Assembly (NCBI RefSeq): GCF_030704535.1
Contig: NC_081822.1
Coordinates: forward strand, 4,207,001 to 4,271,000
DNA length: 64,000 nucleotides
Source: Vitis vinifera
Taxonomy: Eukaryota; Streptophyta; Magnoliopsida; Vitales; Vitaceae
Direction: 5' to 3'
Below are positions 13,100 through 24,700 of the stretch, piece by piece. The stretch's first letter is position 1. Every line of letters begins with the position of its first letter. A model generated the notes under the pieces. It saw nothing but the letters and a program-made list of their open reading frames with translations, ran no database searches and was not told the origin of the DNA. The translations under genes and the position numbers were made by a program.

Positions 13100-13749
13100 A
13101 AAGCAGAGTGAGGCTTGACAGAACCACAAACAAAAAAAAAAAAAAACCGAGTGATTGAGAGTTGAGAATCAGAGTGTTTTTGAGCATTGGTTTTTTCTCA
13201 TTTTCTTTCCCTTTCCCCCCCTCTGTAGCATCCCGCTTCTCTGAATCCCTTTCTGTTAATCATCTGTCTTTCACGGTTTTGATTTTTGGGTTTGTTTTTT
13301 TGGACTTTGGAAACGATCAAAAAGCAAACTTAGAACGATTTCAAGGAAGTCAGGTGTTTTCAGAATAGAGATCCAGTTTTATTTGTAGTGTTTTTTTCCC
13401 CCTAAATTGTTTTGAATCAGGTTTTTTTTTTTTTTTTTTCTTTTGTTTATATTTTCCTTGAATCAGCCGGGAGGGTTTGTTTTTTATTCGTCCCTCAAGG
13501 TTGGTCCTTTAGGATCTTTGGAGTAAAGGGGTTGTTTATTTGAAACCTCTTTGATCTTTCAATTTGTAGAGATAGTTGTGTTTTCTTCCTTCTTTATTTC
13601 TTCATCACTTTGGAACTCTTACCTGTTCTTGAATTTTGAAAAGAAACAGGTTGGTGTAGTGGAGAAGTTCTATTCTAACCGTTTGCCTTCTTGTTCTAGT
13701 TTTTATTGTATTTTGAAGATTTTGGTTTCTAGATCTGACAGTTGAAGGA
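13100..13749 (+). other. 5' leader of RAP2-4, free of ATG codons
   Basis: Not one ATG occurs on the plus strand between 13079 and the RAP2-4 start at 13750. The stretch is T/CT-rich with poly-A (about 13131-13146) and poly-T (about 13422-13439) tracts. The last ATG before the start overlaps the TATA region (13076-13078). This supports the chosen start codon and a long, scanning-compatible leader of about 650 nt. An intron within the leader cannot be excluded. Confidence 0.65.
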
Positions 13750-14853
13750 ATGGCACCTACGGTGGATTTCTACAGTAGCAGACCTCTTCAATCAGCTTCA
13801 TGTGGCGGTGAGCTCATGGAAGCACTGGAACCTTTTATGAAAAATGCTTCTTCTACTTCCCCTTCTTCAACCCTATCTCCTTCGTCTTCACCTTCTACCT
13901 CTTCTTTCTATCCTTCATCCGATTTCTACTCTCCTATCTCAACCCAGTATCCAGATGGATGCTCGACCTCGACCACCCATGTAATTTCCCAAGGGTTCTC
14001 GAGTCATGACCTACAGGGTTTCGAGCATTCGGGTCCAATTGGGCTCAATCACCTAACACCCTCTCAGATTCACCAGATCCAAGCCCAGATCCAGCTTCAG
14101 CAACACCACAACCACATGCCTGCCGTGGCTGCTGCAGCTTCGTTCAACACCCAGAATCTCCCCCAGTGGCAACAGCGTCAACAAGCCCCTAACTTCCTCA
14201 GTCCGAAGCCCATCCCCATGAAGCAAGTGGGCGTACCTCCAAAACCCACAAAGCTCTATAGAGGGGTGAGACAACGGCATTGGGGAAAATGGGTCGCCGA
14301 GATCCGACTTCCCAAGAACCGAACCAGGCTCTGGCTTGGCACCTTCGACACCGCCGAAGAAGCCGCCTTGGCTTACGACAAGGCCGCGTACAAACTTAGA
14401 GGTGACTTCGCGAGGCTTAATTTCCCAAATCTCCGCCACCAAGGATCCCATATCGGAGGCGAATTTGGGGACTACAAGCCTCTCCATTCCTCAGTTGACG
14501 CAAAGCTTCAAGCCATTTGCCAGAGCTTGGCTGAAACCCAGAAACAGGGGAAGCCTACCCAGGGCAAGAAATCCAGGTCGCGGGCGGTGGCGCCCTCTGC
14601 GTCACAGCCGGTGACGGTTTCGGAGAGTTCGACGTTGTCTGAACAGGGATCGGAAGATTGTAAGGTGGAGCCAACTTCATCGTCCATGTTTACTGAGAGT
14701 GATGGGTCCGGAGGATCCTCGCCCCTCTCGGATCTTACTTTCCCAGATGATTGCGAAGAAGCACCGTTCTACGGTGCTTGGGAGAATTTCAATTTGCAGA
14801 AATATCCCTCTAACGAGATCGATTGGGCAGCTATTTCATCCCAATGGCCATGA
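13750..14853 (+). CDS. RAP2-4: AP2/ERF transcription factor, DREB A-6 group (RAP2-4/WIND type)
   Basis: A single uninterrupted 367-residue reading frame. Residues 35-60 are Ser/Thr/Pro-rich, and a Gln/His-rich segment spans about 106-145. One AP2 DNA-binding domain lies at about 168-226 ([20 protein letters not shown] … [13 protein letters not shown]). After it come a basic patch (272-279), an SPLSDLTF motif (about 324-331) and the C-terminal [15 protein letters not shown] block typical of the A-6 group. These proteins are nuclear activators binding DRE and GCC-type elements. Arabidopsis RAP2.4/WIND1 acts in wound-induced dedifferentiation and in light, ethylene and drought responses. The start is supported by the ATG-free leader. 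No introns, as usual for the group. Third-position GC is clearly higher than in the flanks. WD40 and ERV46 genes flank it, as in Arabidopsis. Confidence 0.95.
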   Translation: MAPTVDFYSSRPLQSASCGGELMEALEPFMKNASSTSPSSTLSPSSSPSTSSFYPSSDFYSPISTQYPDGCSTSTTHVISQGFSSHDLQGFEHSGPIGLNHLTPSQIHQIQAQIQLQQHHNHMPAVAAAASFNTQNLPQWQQRQQAPNFLSPKPIPMKQVGVPPKPTKLYRGVRQRHWGKWVAEIRLPKNRTRLWLGTFDTAEEAALAYDKAAYKLRGDFARLNFPNLRHQGSHIGGEFGDYKPLHSSVDAKLQAICQSLAETQKQGKPTQGKKSRSRAVAPSASQPVTVSESSTLSEQGSEDCKVEPTSSSMFTESDGSGGSSPLSDLTFPDDCEEAPFYGAWENFNLQKYPSNEIDWAAISSQWP

Positions 14854-15190
14854 TGTTATATAATGTGTCTCCTCTTTTGGTTTTTCATTTTCAGTCTTAT
14901 TTTAGGGCGATGTACTGTACTTGAGTTTAGAAATTGGCGTCTACAGTAGGAGTATAGCTACTGCAATGAAATTTTTGGCAGTTGCAGTAGCTATCTGTGT
15001 TTATGTCTAGGGAACCTGGTGGTAGGTTAGAACTTAGCAAGTTCTGCTGTGTTAATATGATGTGTGTTGGTCATGGCCATTGGTCAGCTGGTGTTTTTTT
15101 CTTGCTGATCCATGGTATCATGTATGTTCTTTATTTGAGTTGTAATTGATTTCTACTTTTATTATCATTATTGTTCCTATTATTGTGCTC
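14854..15190 (+). other. 3' UTR of RAP2-4
   Basis: T-rich sequence follows the TGA, with TGTGTT/TTGTAA-type far-upstream elements and an AT-rich run at 15150-15190. It is typical of a plant 3' end, with no competing ORF. The end point is estimated. Confidence 0.4.
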
Positions 15191-18100
15191 TAATTCAAAG
15201 TTAAGAGGGGTTGTTGCTGTTAAAAAGATCTGGAAGCTCTTCTTACTTCTTTCTGACGAAGGCTTTTGGCCACATGCTCACGATTGGTTGGGCATGGATT
15301 ACGGTTGATTCAGCAGACGATGGGCTGACATCTTCCGATCTTCGACTGGGGGGTAATAGTTTGTGTTCACTTTTCGGTGGGAAGGGGATAGGGGACCATT
15401 CTTCGACATCATCCACCAAGAATCAAGATGTCCCATTTCCCCAACCACTGCTCTGAAATTTGCAATGCATGCACCTGTTTATTTTTTTATATACCGACTT
15501 GGACAAAATTATGATACCGTACAAGTGCTCTGCCGATGCCCCTACGGCCTTATGGTTATGCATGGAAATTCGAGAACCATCAACAGTGCAGATTGCGGAA
15601 GCACGCCTTGTTAGAATTTAAATGTTTCATTTTTAAATTCAGTGTCGATACCCTCAGGACTGCAAGTGCCATCTCCAGAACATCTTTCTGCAGTGGGATT
15701 CGTCGTTTCGGGTTTTGCATATTATTTGAAAGCTCCTCTTGCCGTACATTATGATCCTCTTCAAATTAAGGTTTGTGGAGCATCTATGAGAACCCTATTG
15801 GTAAAGAATGCTAGGTCGAAGCTTTGAATACGTTATAATTGAAGTATAGTTAGTAGTTAGCAGTTACGTGAAGGCGGGTGCATGCATGCCCAAAACAGGC
15901 GCCGAGAAGTGCTTGTAATCAGTTGGTTGGTGGTGTGGGGATTATTTGCATGTGAGTTTGTGCAAAGGAGGCCAGGGATAATACCACAGTTAGTTAATTA
16001 CCCTTTTTCGCATAAATTGCAAAACATTTGTACAAAGGAAGCCGTAACTTGGTTCAAGTTGGTTCTGACTTCTGATTAGGGTCATCAAGTACAGCCAAAT
16101 GAATCCACGCGATGAACCCTAGTGTGGATAGTGAAAATTACTTGCACTATTTTTATTGAAAAAAAGAACTGTGAAGTGGAGGCGACACTACGCCCATCCT
16201 TTATACCATGTAAGTATAATCTTTTAATCACCTGGGATTAAGGGTAGCAATCACTAAGAAAATATTACCAAATTAAAGAATTTTGATTGATATTAAGTTC
16301 TCATTAAATTTCTGCGAATCTGTTTAATTAATTTATTATGGGATTAATTTTATTCAATTTTCTTAAAATTTTAGTTAAATACACCTACTCCCAATTGATA
16401 TGAAATTTCTTCAAATATTTTCCTTTATTATTTTTAATTTTTTAGTTCTACTTATCTCCTATTTCTTTTAAAATAAGAAAAATATTTGATGAAATTTCAA
16501 ATAAATAAGAATTAAGTCTATTTTAATCAAAAGATAAGGAATGAGTGAAATTAACCATTTGTTAAAATATTCATTTAATTTATCATGTTTTTTTTCATTG
16601 GAACCGCTAAGCACACTAATTATTTAAAAATAAATGTAAATAATTGAAGGTATGTTATAGTGTGAACCAATATCAATATACGTGGATGCATGCATGGCTC
16701 AAACCTTAAACTAGTTGGATAGATACATCTTACTTCATTATCCACATAATTATGGATTTTGATCATTTTTATAAAAATCAAACTTTAATTAATAACTTAT
16801 TATTTTGATTATTTTACAATGTATTCAAAGTGGAAGCCTTGAATAGAATAAATAAGTAATAATCCTATCAAGTGAGTTACAATTGTGTTTTGAGTAAAGA
16901 TACAATACATTATTGGGGTCAATTTTGTAAATTTCACATAATCCAATATAGTTAGATTAAATTTATTTACAAAATGGAACATGATTTCGTACCATATTGT
17001 TTATATATAATAAACAAATTTTGTTCGCGTAAGGAAATTCTAACAAAATTTATTAACGAATAAATTTTATTTGAAGAGATTTTACAATTTGGTTTTTTTA
17101 GGACAAAGCACGAACCCAACAAGGCAAGAATCCAATCATAATCATCACCTTGCGACAAGGAATTCACAATGCAGCTCTTCCTTTCTCTTTCTCTTTATTC
17201 TTATTCTTTCTTCTCAACGTGCAAAAACGAGTTCACACCGTGGCATCCGCATGCAAGAAAGAGCACCCAGAAAATCCAAATCCAAATCCTAAAGGAATCA
17301 AATCTTCACAAAGGCTTGGGAAAGCTTTTTCACTTTTAATCTTAAATCAGAGACTGCATACCGGCCTTTGAACATTTCTATTTAGTTGTTCACATTACTT
17401 TCCCTCAAATTCTTCCAAAGCACCCCATAAAAGGTGGAAAAGACTTGTGTTGATGCTAGTGCCATTGGTGATTTAGAAATTCAAAGGTTCGAAAAGTAGC
17501 CAGCCAAAATTCGAGCGTTTATAATTTGGATAAAGGAAGGTGGATACCCAAGTGTAAATGGCAAGGGATCACAAACCTCAACTTCTACTTTAAAGGAAGA
17601 GCACGAGCCGGGAGTGGCTTGGTATTTAGGACGTGTATAAAATGAATATTCTTCTCTCTTCTTTCCTTTTTCTCTTTATTTTATTTTATTTGGTATGTTA
17701 GCCCTCGTGTGTCCCTTCTAATCATAATATAGTCGCATTTTACAAATCCTCTTTAATCCACAGAACGACACTGCAAGAATGGGATAGGTATGCACTCCAA
17801 AAGTAACATGGTGCATGCTTTATAGCCGGGTTCTTAATTCTTTTGCCTGGGATAAAGGTAAAACAGCCATCTCAAAAATGCTATGCTCATCTTCTGAGAC
17901 GTAATAGAATCAATTTTACCTTTTCACCTTTTCAAATCCACTAAGACCAATTGGACCATAATTGATATATTCCCATTTACAACCTTCGCAACCAAAATAA
18001 AAAAGATGAAAAATTAATCATTTTTCAGAGTGAGTTATTCCTTAAAACCTGCATCGTCCATGCTATAAACATTATAAGATGGCTCAGATATTCAAAGAAA

Positions 18101-18200
18101 TGCTTGGGTAGCACCTAGGGTTTATCTGTAAGATACCAAATTCTTATGGAGCAGGCCCCAATTGTTGACAGAACAGAACAGCAATTGACTACTCACCTTA
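15191..18200. other. Intergenic region between convergent RAP2-4 and ERV46-type genes
   Basis: RAP2-4 (plus) and the ERV46-type gene (minus) converge here. ORFs such as 15211-15456 and 15363-15614 overlap one another in different frames and have no recognisable domain. From 16200 to 17060 the DNA is extremely AT-rich with no stable ORF. I see no tRNA, no paired terminal repeats and no gene. Confidence 0.5.
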
Positions 18201-18702
18201 TCCATGCTAAGGTTGCATATTCTAATCAAAAGAGTTGATGCTAATGGCAGCATCAACAACCACGGCTCATACAGCCACAAGCAATGCCTGGTCAATGCCA
18301 TCACCTTTCAAAACAAAATCTGGACTCCATTCCCCTTCAAAAGAACCACCTCCCACCCCCATCCTTTATTGTTCTTGATATTTCTAATCAAGAAATTTCC
18401 AGCAGTTCTCATCATGAGAAAAATGATAAATCTCTCTTATCTTCCAAACAGATATTCACATCATTGGTACAATTACAAATAACTGAAAACACTAGGTAAA
18501 GAGGTGGTAGTAAATATTAATGCGGAACAGAAAATTAATCTAATTCACTGATCAAACAGATCACATGGAAAAACCTAAGTTGTGTTCAAAAGAAGCCCGC
18601 CAACCCTGCAGGGAGAGTCATTCACAGTTTCTCTTCTCTAAAGTAGGTCCTCTCCAAACCAACCAAAAACACGGCAGCAAAGGAGGCTGAACGAATTAGT
18701 CA

Positions 18703-21700
18703 TCAACTAAATTTACCAATTTCTATCTTCTTCTTGATTGCCTTTTGACTATGGTATATGAAGGAATCTAATATCCCTGAAACAGTGAAAACACCTAAAC
18801 ACAAAAGCCAACAAACATTTGTTACATATCCAATCAAGGTGTAAAAAGGGAATACAATTATTGAGGTATGGTAAAGAAGATCATTTACATGGATTTTAAA
18901 ACTTGAAAAAAGTCAGAAGAATTCCCATGTTTGCCTGTTGATATAATACATCAACTTACCAGGAGAAGGAATGAATTCCCAGTTGATGCATGACAGGGAG
19001 TGAGGAAGAGAGGGAATTTAAAGATATATATGCAAAACGTTAAAGTTTAATATGTAATGTTTTCCCATTTTTGTTGTACATGAAAGGAAGGGAGGGAGAG
19101 AGTCATCAATGAAGGAACTTAAGGAATAAAAGATAGATATGCAAATCAACCTCAGTCATATTAGAGTATCCAGAGTAACAACAAATTAACCTCATTCATG
19201 TTTAAGTAATATAAGTAACAGTAAGAAGGCAAAACAAGTGCCCTAACTAAATAAGAGGAAAAAGGAAGCGAGGAAGCTACCTCCAACTATGGCACAGACA
19301 TTTGTTAGGAAGTGCAAGAATGACACATGCTCCTCTGTGAAAGTCACCTGTTACAGGGAATCAGATATGAGAGACTGGTAAAAACATACTTAACCCAAAA
19401 TAGCATGTGCTTTCAGTTTGAGTTTTCAAAGTAATAATAACCATAGAGAAAGAAGATTTTCATAATTTTAGGGGGAAAAAAAACAGGAAAGGAAAGAAAT
19501 GAATAATGCTAAAGGAGTCATTGGCTGAACTGCATTAGTGAGGATAACCTGTCGCCCAGCATCACCAATATTACTTACGACCAGTAATTAAATCTTGAAC
19601 TTGCTTATGCAAACATGGAACCACCCAAACTTTACCTTGATTGGAGAAAGGTCATAGAAGAAGAAAACTCCAGGAAGAGACTGAAGGCGACCTAGTTCTG
19701 CATTCCTAAAATGTTCTGTAACAGAGAACTGCATAAAAAAAAGAATAGTGCATCTTATCTTATGTTCAAAAGGAAGCTTAGGCATAAGTCAGAGTGTAAC
19801 AATTTTGATGTGTTTAACGGCACCTGATTTGTTGAGATAGTGTGCCCACTCACATGTGTATATACAGTGGGTACAACCTGCAACACAGCAGATTCTTCGA
19901 TTATTTTACATCATGTGCATAACTATCAACACTACTATAAAATTTGGAAAGTAAAAGGGAAACAAAAACTACAACTGGTCATGTCTTTTCACAGTTTCCT
20001 GTAGAATTAATGTTGGGATGAAATTTTATAATCTACATACTATGTACTAACATCTAAAAGGAAGATGGAGCAAAGCCCGAGTAAAAGCCAGTTTCCAATA
20101 TAGAACACTCTCATAATTTGTTAAGGAACTCAAAAAGGACACATTTGCAGAAGAATTCCCTATAACACCAAAAAGATACTAAGGTGTAACACTGGGAAAA
20201 AGCCTCCAATACCAAAACACCATTATTAACCAAATATGTAGTTTCTAAACGTCCCTAGAGCTCCAATGATGTTAATTACTTCTTCACCACCACTGAATAT
20301 TTTGCATGAGCTGCCTCTTACTTCTCCTATTCACCAAATGACATTAATGCAAGCAGCCTTGAAGGGAAAACTTAAGTTTTGACTAACCATCAATCAAACG
20401 GGATAGCACCTATCTCATCGCTGTTGATATTCTCCTTGATCAAAAGGCTTAGAGAATCATTAGACCGTACTACCTCAGCATTCTCTGAGAGTTAACCAAA
20501 CACCATTTGCATCAATTTTCCCCAGGAATAACCAGCATCTATTGGAGTATCTTTCAGTGGCGCTTCCATGTTTTGAGAACAAAGAAACAGGAAGCAGATA
20601 ATCCAAAATCCGTCCAATATTAAGAAGAAAAAAGAATATCCTCAATGCCAAATACTACACAACCATGCAAAAGTAAACTCAATAGAATCATCTCCAAAAT
20701 TCTTTGGTTCCTTTCTCAAATGAACCAAACTTTCCATGGGATATGGGCATTACAACAAATACATCCCCAGAGCCTGGAAAGAAGGAACCAAAACTAATCC
20801 ATTGAAGGTGCCTCACTAAAACTAGCATCATTTAGTGCCTAGAATGAAAGTGACATTTCATAATGGAGAAAAGATGAGATCAGCTGATTTTCTCACACAT
20901 TCACTCACAATGCATCAAAGAGGGAGGGAGCATCGTACTTTTTTCTTTTTTAATTATTATAAGTAAGCGCAAAATTTTGTGAATAAAACAACAAAAAACT
21001 ATCCACGAAGGTACACAGGATTGTATACAATGAGTATCAAAAAGCTATGCCATAGAAAGATAAAACACAAAAACCCACTCCCTCCCTTAGTTAGCTCCCA
21101 CCCAATCTTCATTGGCCAAAATAGATTGATTTGCACCTAGAACATAAGTTAAAGAAGTTAGTCCATCCATTCCCATGTTCACACTTGCTTGTTGCGATTC
21201 TGCTCGTAGCCATGTCAATCTTCAAACCTAAAATGAATTGATAAATATATATATTTATTTATTTGGATAGGAAGATGGGATGAAGAGGAGATTGTGCCTG
21301 CAACAAACTTTAAGTGGGAGATGAGAGAATAATCTCATTCCCAGAAAATTCCTCTCCACACTGCATGAATTTTAAAAATATATCTGTTTATTATATGCAA
21401 GTAAAACATTTCAGAGAGGGAGAAAGAAAAAGAGAAAAAGAGAAAAATAGAAAAAATCACATAGAGAATGCTAACCTTGATGAAATACTGATACATCCCA
21501 CTTGGAGTTGCCTGTATCCATTGCACACTGAAAATTAAAACAATAAAAGAGAATATATTAATGCAATTTCATAAAACCAAGGAGAAGGCCAGCATCTAAT
21601 CAATTGAATCATAAAAAAGAATTTCTAGAAAAAATGATTAAAGGGGATGAAAAGAAAAGAATATTACCCATCGAGAGGATTCACAACACCAGGGAAATAG

Positions 21701-24700
21701 TCTCCAAAAGCTAACCTGTTGATCTTGTGACTAATCTGTATCACAAAATAGAAGGATGATAATGTGTATCACTTAATGCAGACAATTTTTTTATTTTATT
21801 TTAAAAATGTTTGAACATCTACTACCAGAGCTCAAGCCAGTAGGAATATATCTCACATTAAAGCTATCCTTTTGAAATGCCAGCAGATCGTGTACATGAA
21901 TATTTGATTGTTGAAAGCTTTTCCCAGGTGCAAAATGGAAATTCCCAGCAACCTTATTAACTTCCAAGAATCCATATATATTACACCCTTCACCTTCTTC
22001 ATCTTTAATCCTTTGCAGAAAACCTTCTCTCTTGCACTGGATGTCATATAAAAATCATAAAGGCGAAAAAGACGAAAGTTTAAATTCATGAAGAAAATTT
22101 GCAACTCATACAATCAATAAAATCATGACACAACTCATGATCGGTCCTTTTCTGAATCAGTGAAAAATGAGGGGAAGAACATCTCCAGAGGCAGAATAGT
22201 TTTTAAGAAAACATCAGATACCCACATCATATTTATAAATATAGTTAGACAAGGCTACATGATATCTCTGTTGATTGTCCTGGTGTTTACCTAGACAACT
22301 GCACAATAGCCACATCAATATAATATTATATGGGTCACGTTACTTTATACATGATTTGAAGGGAATGGGTTGTGTATCCATGGGAACCATGTCGATACCA
22401 CATTGCATAAGTTGCATCACTCAATACACAGTTCTAAGGGGAGTTGTCCTGTATCCATGGTTTTTCCTGGTCCTGCAAGTGGGGCAAGTGGGTTTCCTCA
22501 TTATCAAAAGAAAAAATAAATATCTAGTTGGGATACAGACTTTGTTGTTTTTGATGCAAAGTGAATGTTATTGAAAAGAGAACTAATCAAGTATGGATCC
22601 TGCACAAAGTCCTGACACTTTATGGACATTCCTGATTTAGGAAAGGTTGGTTAATCATGATAATATTGTAAGTTGATCTTTCACATCCCTCTAAGATCAG
22701 ATGACTAAATGATGAAAGCAATCAGGAATACCTATAACATGAATTGTCTCATGTTACTAATTTCACCTTCTGCGGCTAAATGTACTAGCAAATATTTGAT
22801 ACAAAAAATCCAATTCTGCACTATTAGTGATGGATCGCACAAAATGAACCTGGTGTGGGATTCAGATGGGAGCAAGAGCAACATTTTCCCTATGACATTT
22901 CCAGTTTTAAACAATTTAGATCTCACTAAAGATATTATAAAAGTTAAATAAATATTTATGTATTATCAAAGTCAAGTGATGATACAATTATGGCTTAATA
23001 AAATAGGAGGGATAAAAATAAATAAATATATAATCCAAATTCAGTAGTAGCAAGGATGGATCAAACCAAATGAAACCTACAGCAGGAAATCATGTGGTAG
23101 CAAGAGCAACATTTTTTATTTTTTATCAGAAACAAACAAATGTATTAATTGATATGAAAAGCATGAGAAGGATGAGAAGTCTTCCCCATAATGTACAAAC
23201 CTGATTAAAAGAAACTAAGAAAACCTCCACAAAACAAGGATGGCTATACAATAAGGACAAAAGGCCTATACAAGTATAACAACAGCAGCCCTTGTAACCC
23301 AACCCTAATGTGTACAAATGGAGAGCCAACTAAGCTAAATAACACTCAAAGGGTAGGGTTTAAAAATGTCTGTAAAGTAAGCCCAAAAAAAACCATAGAA
23401 ATGAAGCAAATCCCACGACGACTATGGCGTCCTCCAAGTATCCTCGAAAATCCATGCGCTCCTCCAAGAGCAACATCTTCCCTAGAATAACTATAAGGAT
23501 GACAAATCTGTTCATTAAATGTCTTCTCATGGGTGGCTGCACTAAATATTTGATATCTTCACTTAGCTAATCAGGTGATAGATGAGCTAGCTAAAAGAAA
23601 AACAAAACAATTTGTATCTTTTGTTGGAGATTATGCGCCTCCTTGAATCGATCTAATGTTTGTTCCAAATGTAGTTTCACTTTTTGTAATTTCACACGTT
23701 TGTTCAGCTGTATGGGTCCATGTTAAGGAATCCATTCCATCGTCTTTATCTAAATCTGTACATTGTGGATGGATGTCTGGTCCTTCTTGATCTTTTTAAT
23801 TAATTAGGAGGTGCACCCAATGTAAATGGGAGGTATACAAAAGGCTCCAAATTTTGGACAAAAAGAAGAAAAAAAAAAAAACCCTGAAAAAGAGTGCCTG
23901 CAAGAAGATCTATTCATAATACAAAGGACCTACCTACTCACAATTAAGGCTATCAATCAAATCCAACATTCTGACAATCCCCATCCCCATTACAGTCTGA
24001 TGCCATTCCAACAAAGATTTCAAAAAGGTCTCCTTCATTCTTTGATCTAGCAACTCTTTTGCACAAAATATTCTTCGGTCATGCTCTTTCCATATACATC
24101 AAGATAAACATACGGGAACCATGTGCCAAACACCCATTTCAACCCAAAAATTGCTAATATAAGATTCCTCAGCTTTTTTGCCCTATCACAATGAATTAGC
24201 AAGTGATTTGTTGTTTCTTCATTATCTTTGCAAAGGCTACACTTATTAACCATTGTCTGCCTCCTTCTCATGAGGGTATCTATGGTTAGGATTTTCCCCC
24301 AAATTGCTTCCCATGCCAAAAAAAAAAGTGAGGGACTCAAAGGGGCACATTACCTCAAATTTCTTTGGTATGGAACATCTCTACTTCTGCCACATAAAGA
24401 CCTATAGTAAGACTTTAACACAAAAGATTCTCTTACTATATTCTTTTCATTGTAAGCTGCTCAGCCCTACTCCTTGTACTCCTACTGGATAAATGAGCTT
24501 GAGAAATTGAATCACTGCATCATTTCCCAATCCTGAAAACGCCTTCTGAACCGAAGAGAGAGACCAATGGCCTCCATTTCTTCCCCCATCCCACACTTCT
24601 GCTATTGTAGCATTCTTATCAGAGGCTAAATTGAAAAGCAATGGAAAAGCCACCTTCAAAGAACTCTCACCCACCCATCTGTCCCACCAGAATTTAGTAT

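Noticed and set aside
14053..14487. 144-codon minus-strand ORF
   Set aside because: It lies antisense inside the RAP2-4 AP2 domain. The plus frame has clear family sequence, so this is a compositional shadow.
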